Assembly (NCBI GenBank): GCA_963931925.1
Contig: OZ007570.1
Span: forward strand, 49,582,824-49,646,823
Direction: 5' to 3'
DNA length: 64,000 nt
DNA from: Onchidella celtica
Taxonomy: Eukaryota; Mollusca; Gastropoda; Systellommatophora; Onchidiidae
Below the pieces are notes generated by a model. It saw nothing but the letters and a program-made list of their open reading frames with translations. It was not told the DNA's origin and did not search any database. The position numbers and the translations under genes are program-made. Below are positions 54,022 through 64,000 of the stretch, one piece after another. Position 1 is the stretch's first letter; each line of letters begins with the position of its first letter.

Positions 54022-54839
54022 CACTTCTAGAGCCGACTGAACAATGACAAATACTACTCTATGAAGTTATGAGTGCACATTATAATCATATGTGTGTGCG
54101 CTGTCGTATGTTTGTGTTCCCCCCCCCCCCCCATTCCGCCAATTTTATTTTTCTCGTTGATAATACACATAACCCTGTTTACTTATTTTAGAGTTATTAT
54201 AAACATTTTTTGTATCGTGTCGTTTTTATCTGTTTCTAGCACGGGCTTTGCAAATTGCTATTTTTTTGCCAGATTCCTTTATGCCATACACTGCTGCTAC
54301 CTCACATTTTTAAAAAATAGTAATATAATAATTTGTTCTCCTCCAAAAAGATTAGCTTAGCCTAAATGAACTTGGTGTGCCACTACGCCGCAACGCCATT
54401 TGGAGGAGCAAGACCATCATCGGTCACCGCCGAATATACCGAGTCTCGGGTCACAGCATAAAACATTTACGGAGCCATTCCCCGAGACTTACATTATATG
54501 CCAGATTGGTCAACACATTTGTTCTTTGTGAATATTGCGTACATCATCTTAGGGATGGCAATTTGGTCTTTTAATTGTGTGATCTTTTTAACTTAAAATG
54601 TACACCTTATAAATATGGAATATGAAAGGAAATGTATTACAGAATGATGAGATATAAAATGTTGCAACAAAACTTTCTCTATCAAAACAAAGAAAAACTG
54701 GCAAGCATGTTCCAAACTTTGACTGTCAATGGTTGGCGGGGCCATCGAATTTTATTTCAGTTGAAATAGTTAAATTCTTCCTGGAATATATATTATTGGT
54801 TTTATGAATTGCTTCACACTTGGGGTTGAGACATTAACT

Positions 54840-54960
54840 TGCCTAGATCTAGACTCTAGCTTTAGTAGATCTAGACCAGTACAGGTACTAGACTAGATCT
54901 AGATCTAGATCTAGACTCTAGATCTAGACTCTAGATTAGAATCTGATACCAACTAACCAA
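54840..54960. repeat. Degenerate CTAGAT satellite
   Basis: Many AGATCTAGAT/CTAGACTCTAG units, each largely self-complementary. Scattered smaller blocks at 55150-55215 and 47600-47930. Confidence 0.85.
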
Positions 54961-55072
54961 GAGTCGTGAAGAGATACCAGAGACAGAGATATAGATTCTA
55001 GATCTATAGAATTTACACAATGAATATATTTTAAATGGTCCTAACATATGCAAGGCTTTTACCCTGTTTTAG

Positions 55073-55156
55073 CCTCAGAGGAGTAACGTCGAGTCGCATA
55101 TGGTGCAGTTGAGGGATCGTCTTTATCAACTTCAAAGAAGAATGAAGAAGAACTAG
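55073..55156 (+). CDS. Candidate 3'-terminal coding exon of an unrecognised gene
   Basis: After a pyrimidine-rich CTGTTTTAG acceptor, an open frame of 27 codons reads VESHMVQLRDRLYQLQRRMK-like amphipathic helix and ends at TAG (55154-55156). AATAAA follows at 55326-55331. Codon choice and composition look coding, but no upstream exon was recognised. Function unknown; could be chance. Confidence 0.3.
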   Translation, partial: PQRSNVESHMVQLRDRLYQLQRRMKKN

Positions 55157-55325
55157 ACTAGATCTAGAGATCTGGAATCTCGCTAGCTAGATGTAATAGT
55201 CTAGATCTACCAGATCTCCTAGATTATATTGGTTTGATGTTCCGGGTAATTTCTAAGGCTGTGGCTATACTCCGGTCCCGGAAAGGGGCTGACAAATAGC
55301 CAAATGCTATAGCCTACTCCAGTCC

Positions 55326-55331
55326 AATAAA
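55326..55331 (+). terminator. Candidate poly(A) signal
   Basis: AATAAA 170 bases after the stop of the candidate terminal exon. Confidence 0.3.
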
Positions 55332-56051
55332 CAATAGAATCTAGATCTACATCACACATAGCTACCCTGGCGGCTTAATGATATGTCAATCTGACCACTG
55401 CCCACTTCAGCCTTGCATCTGTTTCAAATTCTGAGTTTGAATCGCCAAGCTGTGCATTTACTGTAAAAACATCCACCCAGTTAGACTAATTTGCTTCTAA
55501 GCGAGAAACCCCCCCGCACATGACTGCTCCTCCAAAGTCATATCCTTGTAAGGGAGGAATTCCGAATGCATTCCTTAACTCGACAAGTGCATAGGCATTG
55601 TCAGATTTGTATGTGTTCGACGTGAGAGTCTAGTCAGTTTGTATCATTGAGGCCGTAGGCCGATGTTCGTCTGGGCAGTAGTCAGATTGACATATCAGGG
55701 AAAGCCGCCGGGGTAGCTATGTATTGTTTTCACTCTGGCTATGGAACGCATTCGGAAGTCCTTCCCCTTGTAATATTCCTCATTTTCCTGTTGTGTAACT
55801 CAAACGAAACTCCTCTTTGTTTATTATATTTCTCTTTAGGCCCACCTCTTGACTGATTCAAATTTTAAATGTTTTGTTTGTGTTGGTGGAACTGTTTAGT
55901 GAAAACTGAAATGCCCAATCAATAACAGTTTAGAGGAATAAATTGTGTCGTCAGTTCTGGAATTCAGAAATTGCCATCAGGCCTAGGCTATAATGTAGCC
56001 TAATTTTGTCTTTATAATTTGTGTCAAAACTGAAGGTGAAAAACTACCAGA

Positions 56052-56221
56052 ATGAGAAAATCATCAATTGGAGGAAGACCCTCAATCTCTGGGGCCCCCC
56101 TTCGTATTAGAAATGAGAGACTTTCTGCGGCATCACGAGAACGTTCAGCTATACCTAAGTTGCAAGGTGCTGCCAATCAGCGCAAGTCAACATCATCTGC
56201 TACATTTGTTCCTAAAGCTGG
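56052..56221 (+). CDS. NDC80: NDC80 exon 1 (coding): basic N-terminal tail
   Basis: ATG with A at -3. Encodes a Ser/Arg-rich tail with RKSS, RPS, RLS, RERS and RKSTS sites, the pattern phosphorylated by Aurora B in characterised NDC80 proteins. Donor GTAGGT, phase 2. Confidence 0.88.
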
Positions 56222-59200
56222 GTAGGTGGTAAGAAACAGATTATGTATAAACAATGTTGTATGTAAATTGTAACAATCATAAAGTTGACTACAATACAGT
56301 ATTGCCTTTCCTGATTGAAGGGATTTTTTGTTTGTTCTCGAGCTGCAAAGAAAATTGCACCGTAAGTCACTATTTTGACCATGTACACTAGTCACAGTCA
56401 TACCAGAAAGTATTCACATGTTACCTGTCATTGCTATAATAAAAATATTTTGTTATTTTTGTTGCTGTTTTCATGTGTGTATGCCATAACAATTGAAAAC
56501 TATGTCTCCTCATGTATTTTTCTGCAGACGCCCGTCGAGTGGCATAGGTGTGAGAGGCAGGACTGACATTCCCAAAGATTCCAGACCCATATCTGATAAA
56601 CGATACCAGAATCAATGCATTAAGCAGTTGTTAGAGGTTTGATCACCAGTATTTTGATTTTTTCTTCTTTTTTTTTAAAATGAAAATTCAAAGTCTTTTG
56701 ATCATTTGCAATATTTTAATACTGCTATCATTTATTTCCTGGAATGGAAAAAGCAAAAGTGTACTGGCCTGAAAAAGGAAGACCTTTGTTTCTGTAAATC
56801 TCTTTAGCAATGATTCATATAGAACTGAATACGATTACAGTTGAAATTCAAATATTACATTTTGTGACCATTTAAAGACATTTGATCTCTTATTTACAAA
56901 GTAACTTGAATTTATAAGCAAAAAATAATATTAACCCTCACCCTGCGCGGGGCGGCAATAGTCGGTATTGACTTGCAAGCGCTCACGCCGCACGGGCGGC
57001 AAAAGTCGCCCAGGTCAAGCTGACCGCGCAAGCCCTATTTTCAGGCGTCGGGTCACTGACCTTTTTGAGACGTAACCACTGTGTTATTGTTCACTGTATC
57101 TCTTCTAAATCAAAGACATTGTGACATGGACATGTTAACCAGTGAACCACTGGTCGGAATCACAAAGACTAAGCTTTCAAAGGCTCTCCCCACACTTTCA
57201 AAAGATGTAACATCGACATGCGAACTGTTGCTCAACAAATTAGCAATATTATCTCATTTTCTCACAAGCTGACCACCATCTGGAGTTGTTTGTATCTTAA
57301 TCGAAGAACCAGTCAGAAACAAGCTCTGAAATAGTCTTTGCCCCAAATGCCCACATTGGTTTATTAGTATGTGTCAATCAGGATGAAACCATTTGTGTAG
57401 GGCTTGGGAGGGCGTGGCTAGTTATCATGCTTCGTTCTCACGAAAACTACAGCTGTCAGTTTGGAATCATAAGTCAGATCATTGGTTAGAGACTGACAGA
57501 CTAAGGGTTTGCTGGTTAATTCATTATCAAGCGTGATAAGGCATAGCAGCTAATGTTTTCATACCGATCAATAAAAATCGAACCACGTGGACAGCGTATG
57601 TGGTCATCGTCTAGCGGCATGGGTCAGTGACCCCAGATAAGATTCTCCGTGAGTAAGGTCACTGACGGGGCAGCGGGCTTTACGGGTAACGTGCAGGGTG
57701 AGTGTTAAATATAACACTGAAGTGTTAGAAGAGCGCTTGATATGGTTGGTTTCTGAGCTATCACATAGAAATGGGATATTCTATTTCATTGCTCCTTATT
57801 CTTATTAAGTTATTTAGCTATCTTTCGGGCAATAATCTGTGTCAGTCAGTCTTACACGGTATTGTGGATCAATAAACTCGATATTTTTTTGCTTTTTCAA
57901 AGGTATGGTCATTGTATGTGCTATGAATTAGGGGTAAGTGGGTCATGTTCTTAATTCACATGTGATGTTTAATATCCCAAACTGTTGAAAATAATAAATA
58001 TTGAGGTAGGTTTTGCATTCAAATGAGCAATTAGCAAATAATAATTAGGGAAGATATGGTGCAAAAGTAAATTGTTGACCATTTCTGTACGTCGCTATTT
58101 TCCCTGTGGTCCGTACGTCGTGGTAAATTTTGTAACCATACTGTCCCGTATAGAGAAAAATGCAGGTTATGCTTCTCTGTACGTCCTGGGTACAATTGTT
58201 ACCTACCACATTGAGACAAGTGTAGAATAACACGCTTTCAGTCGGTCTGTCCCTGCAGCTTCCATGGGGACTCGGGGGATCACTTTTTGTCAAAAGAAAC
58301 GTTATGTGGGATTTTTATGCTCTAATTTGTGTATCACAATTCACATTGGACCGACCACCGGGATTCTTAGCCAAGGCGCTAGAATAAGGTGCTCACCTAT
58401 AGTTTTCTCACGGCTTCTACCTGAATGGCAACAAGGTGTGTAATTGTAGTATGTAATTACCAGAAGTTGATTATACTCCTGTGAATTTCAAACAATGTTC
58501 GGTAATTACGGTAATCCCCCCCCCCCCCCCCCCCCCCCCCCCTGCATCAATCAGGTAATTTTATTATATCTAAGGCAGCTTTCTGCCAGTACAGGAAAAG
58601 CCTCGGAGCTGCTTATTTTTTCAATATCATGTACTATCTTATTATACCCGGCCCTCACCCTGTCCTAATTGTTGTTTTTTTGTAACAAATTGCTACGTAT
58701 TGAATTATCTAGTTTGAAATTATGTTGTGGGATGAGACCTATAGTTGTCATTTGCTCATGAGCACAGATTAGTAAGAAAGCCACAAGATTATTTTTTTCA
58801 ACTCTAGAACATACGTGCTGCAACAATGAGTCAAGGTCAGTTGAACGACACTATTACGGTGCCATCCAAAAAGTAAAGTCTGAGAAAACACAGTATAACC
58901 ATAATGCGGAAAACAGTCTTTTGGGGACAAGGACTGACGTAATGTGGGTCCAGTATTTTCTATAACAGTTAACAGTGCCTCATCAAACCCTACCGCACTG
59001 GAAGATAAGACGAGAGCGACAATGAGAAGGATAAGAACATGAATCAATGTCAGTTTATCCTATTCCTATCCACATAATAAATTGAACGAAATGAACTTCA
59101 AAGGCGGTAAAGGGGCTGTGTGATCCATGAGAAAGACAATCACAGACAGGACAGTGGAAGATGGAAAGGGTCGAATGGTGAAATCAAAGTGCAGTGATTC

Positions 59201-62200
59201 CCAGAAATGCAAACGTTTCTGATTTGGGTGCTAATGATTAAAGGATGTTTTCAGGAACAAATACATAAAACTTATAAAAATTAAAATAATGAGCAGTAAA
59301 TAACATTCCTGTCGTTGCCCAAGCGTTGAGCATTCAATCATTGAGCTATGGTTGAGGAAACCATTCAAGCTCAGGCTTTTCAGAATTGAGTGGGAAACAT
59401 TATATTTATAACAAAATATAGGACAGGAGGACAGGCCTCAGAATGGATGACAGCGAAAGAATTTCCTGATTTCTTCATTTATTCTTCAGCAACAGCCTCA
59501 CATGCATGTTACATGTTGTTCCTTCGGAGATTGAGTTGCACTAGCTGAAACTCTATCAACTTTCATGTCCATCTTGTCAGCACTGCATATTTTCGTCACT
59601 ATGTGCCACTCACTGTCCTAGGTGTCACATTCAAGTCAGTTCTTCAACACTCATTTGGTTTCGCAAGCGAAGGCTGCACTCACTACCGACAGCGCTCTAT
59701 ACATAGCATCAGCCATAATTTTCTAACTGTTCCCTCAAAACCTTGGAAAATACAGGATTTACATACAGTGTTTTATCTAACGATACCCTTTCCGTCGGAG
59801 CATAACTTAAAACTTAAAGTTCATATGTGGTCGATTTCGATTACCTTATATTTTAGAAGAGGGAAAAATAATACATAAAGATTAAAATGAAGAGATTTGC
59901 ATATTTTATTACATAAAGAGGCCATAAAATTAAACAATACAGATATTACAGACATTTCTATAGGTACTGTCCGTATCAAAATAAGTTCCAAATCAAAAAC
60001 TAAACGCAGCAGCATTACCAGAATGTTGCCCAGTCGATACTGAGGATGGTCCCGGAAATCGCCCATAAAGATAACTCATTTACAGATCACACGAACTTAC
60101 TCGACCACAGTAAACTTATGACTGGTGTTAGGTTTTTCTCACTTTCATTTTTCTTTTCACAACAAAGAATGAGAGGCTTGGTCGTCCAATGCCACCCTTC
60201 TTTGTTCTCATCGCCCCATATTACACATAGATCTAGGCCTACCACAGAAATTTGATCTCCTCAAAAACCATTATTGCTTGCGTTTCAGGAGGGGCTTGGT
60301 GGGTAGGACAGTGGGGACATGTCTTCAACTTGTGTTCGCCACGTATATGTTGGGAAACCTGATGACGACGACACGATTGTTTCATTCTTTACAGTATCTG
60401 TTGCATGCGAACATTTTTTACCACGACCTACGAACGCGTTGGATTTAGTAAATCTCTTCTTTGCTAGTCTGGTAATTTTTGTTCCCACGACCTACGGTAA
60501 AGGGTACTGAAAAGTAAGCGTAAATAAAACCTGCTAAAACAGACAAACATTCAATTTTATAGCATCAGACGAATCCTCTGATGAAACTTGAAGAATACAT
60601 GGAGTTTCAGTACCGTGCTGTCAGTGGTATATTTTATATTGAATTTTAAAGAGGGGTGTGGGAACATTTCTTACCATGATGTACGGAAAAGGTTAATCTG
60701 CTTCACGATTGTTTCGTTATTTCTTTTTCTGAAGTTATCTGTCTGTTCGCTGCAATAAACTTTGTATTAAAAAAACTGCATGGCTATTTAATATCTGAAA
60801 AGTGAAAACTCTACCTTTACGAAATCTATCCAATGCGTGCAGCATGATATTGGCCGTTATTGCAATTAGAATGACTGCAACAAGATGCATTTTTGTTTGG
60901 CATCTGATTTCAGTTTCTCATGGTCAACAAGTACCCACATCCTATCTCGGAGAAGTTGCTTGTATCCCCAAGCAGTAAAGATTTCTTCAAGATCTTTGAA
61001 GTGAGTATTATGCTTCTGCAGTGATAATGATAACCTACCTGTCTGTGTCACATTTTTAACCACTTTGTAATTCCCTGTTTTTCCCTGCCATATGCTGAAC
61101 AGCGCACTCTCACCATTGTATTTACAATGTTTAACGTATGTCCACAGTGCAGTTGCACTCCAGATTTTAAGACATACAGTGCATCCCAATTGGCAGTAAA
61201 GGAGTTAAGATCAAATACAGGAAATGATACACATTTGTGTACGGTTGCTGGCAGTACTAATCAGAAACAACTGATAAACTTTAATATTGAAAAATGAATA
61301 CATGAAGATAAAAAGCAGAAAAAACAATCAGACTGAAATTTTCATTCCTGTTTTCAAGGATGTAAACTGCTACCCTAAGTCCAACCAGATTCCTGAAAAT
61401 GTAACTTATTCTTTTTATCATGTCTTTTGTGTTTTCCAGTTCATTTACAGCAAGTTTGCGCCAGGTTATAAGCAGGTTCCAAAAATGGAAGATGAGGTGC
61501 CTCAAGTTCTCAAGATGCTAGGTTATCCCTTTGCCCTATCCAAGACTTACCTGTTCTCAGTAGGCAGTCCTCACACCTGGCCCCACTTGCTAGCTGCTCT
61601 CACATGGATGATAGATATTTTAGGGGTGAGTCACATGTTGCACATAGTTGAAATTGTTCTTTCTGTGAACGTGTGAATTTTACACTTTTCATGTTAACCT
61701 CTTTAATATGATTTGACACCTAGTGTCTTTTAGATTTCTGTCTATAAATCATGAGATAGTTGTTGAATAGATCTTGGTTGTTGAATAGTTTTTCAAATTG
61801 TTTTTGCTCTATGAAATGTTTCCTGGGAAAAGTAATAAACATGCAAAGTGTAAATAAAACTGTAAAGAAAAATCAGTTCATGGAGATGTGCTACTTAATC
61901 CATTTTGATGTTTATTTTCAAAATCTGGTCCAATCTAGTTACTTTAATTTGTCAATATATTTACAGAACCTGTGCCTGCATTGGTTTACTTTATGCCTGA
62001 TCAATCACTTCATGTCTTGCGCCTACTGCCAAACCACTCTTAATTATTAGCTAATGCACAATTTAGTTATGAGAGGATGTCCTTTTTCAAACTTCACATG
62101 ACTCATGGCATATTTTCAACAGATGGTAGACAGCATAAATGATCATGGCGGTATTGATGCCTTCATTTTTGAGCCAACAGACGATGACTTTGATGGTATC

Positions 62201-63914
62201 TCAGATGATAAGGTGAGATGGGAGTCTACAATCCATTTGTCACTGAAATACTTTTGAATGCATTCACAGGAGCATGCAAGTGGCCTGTGCCCACCAGTTG
62301 AAAGGATAGTTTGTATGGGTATCTTTTAACTCTTTGTGTGCCATGAACTTTTCCACGTTTGCCAATACAGGAAGAAAATAGTGGGGGAGATGAATGAAGA
62401 CTAACTACAGCAACATCTATTAATGGGGAGCCAACTTTCTTTCTCCCCAAAACAAAATAGCCTAGCATTCTTGCACGCTGTTACACCGGTGATTGGCACA
62501 AACATGACCAGCGGAAGAACCAATATATCAGTAATTGGCACACAAAGAGCTAGACTCTTTGTTGTGACAATATTTGTAAGAAATATAGAGATACTACACT
62601 TATTTTGTAAAGTAAAGCTGAACTTTTGATGTGTGCAAAGCTCTCCTACTGTTATGTCTGTTGATTTTCATGCACATCCAGTTTTATAGCAGATCTTTCT
62701 TTGAAATACAGAATAGCAAAACAGTTTCTCCACAAGACAATCAAGACATCGCCAACTTTTTTAAAAATTGTTTTTCTTTTTCATCCCCAACTGAGATTAA
62801 ATTGTAGTTATGAGTTGTAAAGAAGTCCTTTATAACCTTCTCAAGCACTCATTCATGTTTGACAAATTTGTCATTAATCTTACAATTGAATTTGTAGGAC
62901 TGCACCTGAGGTAGATATGCCGTTTTTACTGCTGTATTCATGTCACAAATATTTCTCCACACTTTATCAATTCAAGCTATCCATATAAATATTGTAGTGC
63001 TTTGAAAGACTGGATGCAATGACTCTATTCCAATTCAGATAAAGCTTTAATTGTGTTTTATCTGTTCTAGATCATTTTTGACTATTGTGAGAAAACATAT
63101 GCAGCTTTCATGTCTGGTGCTGACACCTTTGAGGAGCATGATGAGGCCTTAGAGAAGATACTTAGTGAGTATGAGTAAATATTTATATCACAGTTTATCA
63201 ATAGAATTTGAAACTTATGCTGATACATTATTTTATTTTATTCTGTAACTTACCCAAAGAGAATTACAGTGTGCAAGGATGTCAGCAGGTATTCATTTTT
63301 GCCATCTTTGCTAAATGTCACCGCCAGAATTCTGTTTGTACACACTCTCTGTGTTCATTCCTATGACACTTTTTTTCACAAATTACTTGAGCATTTCTTT
63401 ATCATGTTGTACGCTTTACTATAGTCCCAAGGAAGTAACATGGAATGAAGACTTGAATCCTATTTCAGGAAAATCCTATGCAAATGTTCAGTGTGAAAAG
63501 TTTTCAGAAATAAAAGAAGAAGTAAAAAGAAAAAGTGGCTAATAAGGTCTCAAAAAATTTGAAAATCAGCTCAGTTCATGCCAAACTAACACATTAAATC
63601 ATTTCCAAAATAATATCAAGAATAGTACACAAAAAGGTTTTCCACAAAATAAATTAGGCTATACCATTTCTTGTGAGCTGCAAGTATACACCAGATGTAT
63701 TTTGGCAATCTCTCCACTGACAATGGACATTTGTGCAAAGTGCCGTCTTAGTATAAGATAAATGTGTGTGTTTTTGTGCATATGGTATTGGATATGATTT
63801 CAGATCTTTACTTTTTAACTTACAGCACAGAAGTATCAGGGAGGAAACATTGAAGACATCATTGCTGAAAATGCTAGACTGGATGCTGAAGTTGGCTTTC
63901 TCGAACAGTCTGAG
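56052..63914 (+). CDS. NDC80: NDC80/HEC1 kinetochore protein, first seven coding exons (partial)
   Basis: Exons 56052-56221, 56528-56636, 60914-61000, 61440-61625, 62123-62212, 63071-63164 and 63826-63914 join in frame to 275 codons. The gene continues past the window. Residues 1-80 are a basic tail with several Arg/Lys-x-Ser sites. About 78-200 form the calponin-homology domain: DSRPISDKRYQNQCIKQLLE, YPHPIS, SKDFFKIFEF, EEVPQVLK-type acidic segment, LGYPFALSK, VGSPHTWPHLLAALTWMID. FDYCEKTYAAFMSGADTFEEHDEAL and the start of the coiled coil follow. NDC80 links kinetochores to microtubules as part of the NDC80-NUF2-SPC24-SPC25 complex. Human NDC80 is 642 residues, so under half is here. No disruption seen. 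Confidence 0.95.
56528..56636 (+). CDS. NDC80: NDC80 exon 2: end of tail and first CH helix
   Basis: After TTTCTGCAG. Encodes DSRPISDKRYQNQCIKQLLE. The donor GTTTGA is weak but the only GT that keeps the frame with exon 3. Confidence 0.85.
56935..57704. mobile_element. TTAA-flanked element, family E, 770 bp
   Basis: Between TTAA at 56931-56934 and 57705-57708. Ends CCCTCACCCTGCGCGG and CGTGCAGGGTGAGTG are inverted. Subterminal GGTCACTGAC motifs appear in both halves in opposite orientation. A 63-codon frame inside is not recognisable. Confidence 0.8.
58516..58542. repeat. Poly-C run
   Basis: 27 consecutive C within NDC80 intron 2. Confidence 0.95.
60914..61000 (+). CDS. NDC80: NDC80 exon 3: CH-domain helix
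   Basis: 87 nt between a TGATTTCAG acceptor and a GTGAGT donor, phase 0 on both sides. Encodes KYPHPISEKLLVSPSSKDFF, matching the conserved segment that joins exons 2 and 4 in the family. Confidence 0.93.
61440..61625 (+). CDS. NDC80: NDC80 exon 4: CH-domain core
   Basis: Encodes FIYSKFAPGYK and the strongly conserved LGYPFALSK...SPHTWPHLLAAL...WMID. Donor GTGAGT, phase 0. Confidence 0.95.
62123..62212 (+). CDS. NDC80: NDC80 exon 5: acidic linker
   Basis: 30 codons, strongly acidic (PTDDDFDGISDDK), phase 0 at both ends; acceptor TTCAACAG, donor GTGAGA. Corresponds to the variable loop after the CH core. Confidence 0.88.
62330..62549. mobile_element. TTAA-flanked short element, family A copy 2
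   Basis: Left flank TTAA (62326-62329), right flank CTAG, probably a mutated TTAA. Ends CTCTTTGTGTGCC and GGCACACAAAGAG are inverted. Closely matches 11081-11307. Confidence 0.8.
63071..63164 (+). CDS. NDC80: NDC80 exon 6: end of CH region
   Basis: Encodes IIFDYCEKTYAAFMSGADTF, matching the conserved SGAD helix. Donor GTGAGT, phase 1. Confidence 0.93.
63826..63914 (+). CDS. NDC80: NDC80 exon 7: start of coiled coil
   Basis: Encodes GGNIEDIIAENARLDAEVGF, a heptad-like segment. Ends at GTACAA, phase 0. Later exons lie outside the window. Confidence 0.85.
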
Positions 63915-64000
63915 GTACAACTTTCCTAACATGCTTATTTTGGCATTCAGCTATTTGGCACTGGCAGCACCTTAAGTTAGGGCTGCAGATTTCTGATGTT

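Larger units (their letters stand above)
53226..56051. other. Region upstream of NDC80
   Basis: Holds a nested inverted-repeat element (53667-54021), C runs, a degenerate CTAGAT satellite (54840-54960 and 55150-55215), a possible terminal exon (55073-55156) and partial copies of the 47313 element interior (55354-55410, 55628-55780). The NDC80 promoter should be here but I cannot place it. Confidence 0.6.
56637..60913 (+). other. NDC80 intron 2
   Basis: Holds TTAA element E (56935-57704) and a 27-base C run (58516-58542). The rest has no recognised feature; a GTACGTC-rich segment at 58080-58190 is unexplained. Confidence 0.75.
61001..63825 (+). other. NDC80 introns 3 to 6
   Basis: Intron 5 carries TTAA element A copy 2. 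I see nothing else in the introns between 61001 and 63825 apart from ordinary AT-rich sequence. Confidence 0.7.

Noticed and set aside
54377-54574. Frame beginning MPLRRNAIWRSKTIIGHRRI
   Set aside because: Locally GC-rich and arginine-rich, but no domain, no convincing splice context and surrounded by repeats; possibly retroelement debris.
57081-57272. 63-codon frame in NDC80 intron 2
   Set aside because: Lies inside TTAA element E and shows no recognisable transposase motif.
60866-61189. 107-codon minus-strand frame
   Set aside because: It is the antisense shadow of NDC80 exon 3 and flanking intron.

Overview
The window is animal nuclear DNA. It has intron-split genes with GT-AG junctions, a cytosolic-type tRNA-Leu, tRNA-derived SINEs and many DNA transposon remnants. 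The mixture (DIRS-like and APE-type LINE retroelements, TTAA-flanked short elements, CTAGAT-type degenerate satellite, a BAK-type apoptosis gene, short exons in long AT-rich introns) suggests a lophotrochozoan, most likely a mollusc and perhaps a marine gastropod. That assignment is inference; no diagnostic marker is present. A 200-base assembly gap lies at 5326-5525.

Three protein genes could be assembled exon by exon. (1) On the + strand, 7547-25442, five exons encode a 214-residue Ras-superfamily GTPase of the RERG/RERGL/RASL group. Its P-loop and NKAD box are intact, but both switch regions are degenerate. Intron 2 carries a LINE with an uninterrupted 1043-codon endonuclease/reverse-transcriptase ORF. 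(2) On the - strand, 44940-40261, four coding exons encode a 238-residue BAK-type Bcl-2 protein with BH3, BH1, BH2 and a C-terminal membrane anchor. A probable noncoding first exon lies near 47.7-47.8 kb. (3) On the + strand, 56052 to beyond 63914, seven exons encode the first 275 residues of the kinetochore protein NDC80/HEC1 (basic tail plus calponin-homology head). The gene runs off the right edge.

A THAP-like first exon with a CRE-containing promoter lies on the - strand at 32.6-33.06 kb. A tRNA-Leu(AAG) gene is at 48113-48193. A broken DIRS-type retrotransposon (RT, RNase H, partial tyrosine recombinase) is at about 50.5-53.2 kb. A possible 3'-terminal exon of an unknown gene is at 55073-55156.

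The remainder is introns and intergenic DNA dominated by mobile-element debris. It includes a tRNA-derived SINE family (four copies), at least seven TTAA-flanked piggyBac-like short elements, a 1077-bp solo LTR with a 5-bp target duplication, a pogo-like TIR element, several other TIR elements, an eight-copy ~80-bp minisatellite and many simple repeats. The GTPase and BAK genes are convergent; NDC80 and BAK are divergent, with the tRNA and the DIRS relic between them. The genes do not form one pathway: one is a small GTPase, one an apoptosis effector and one a kinetochore component.
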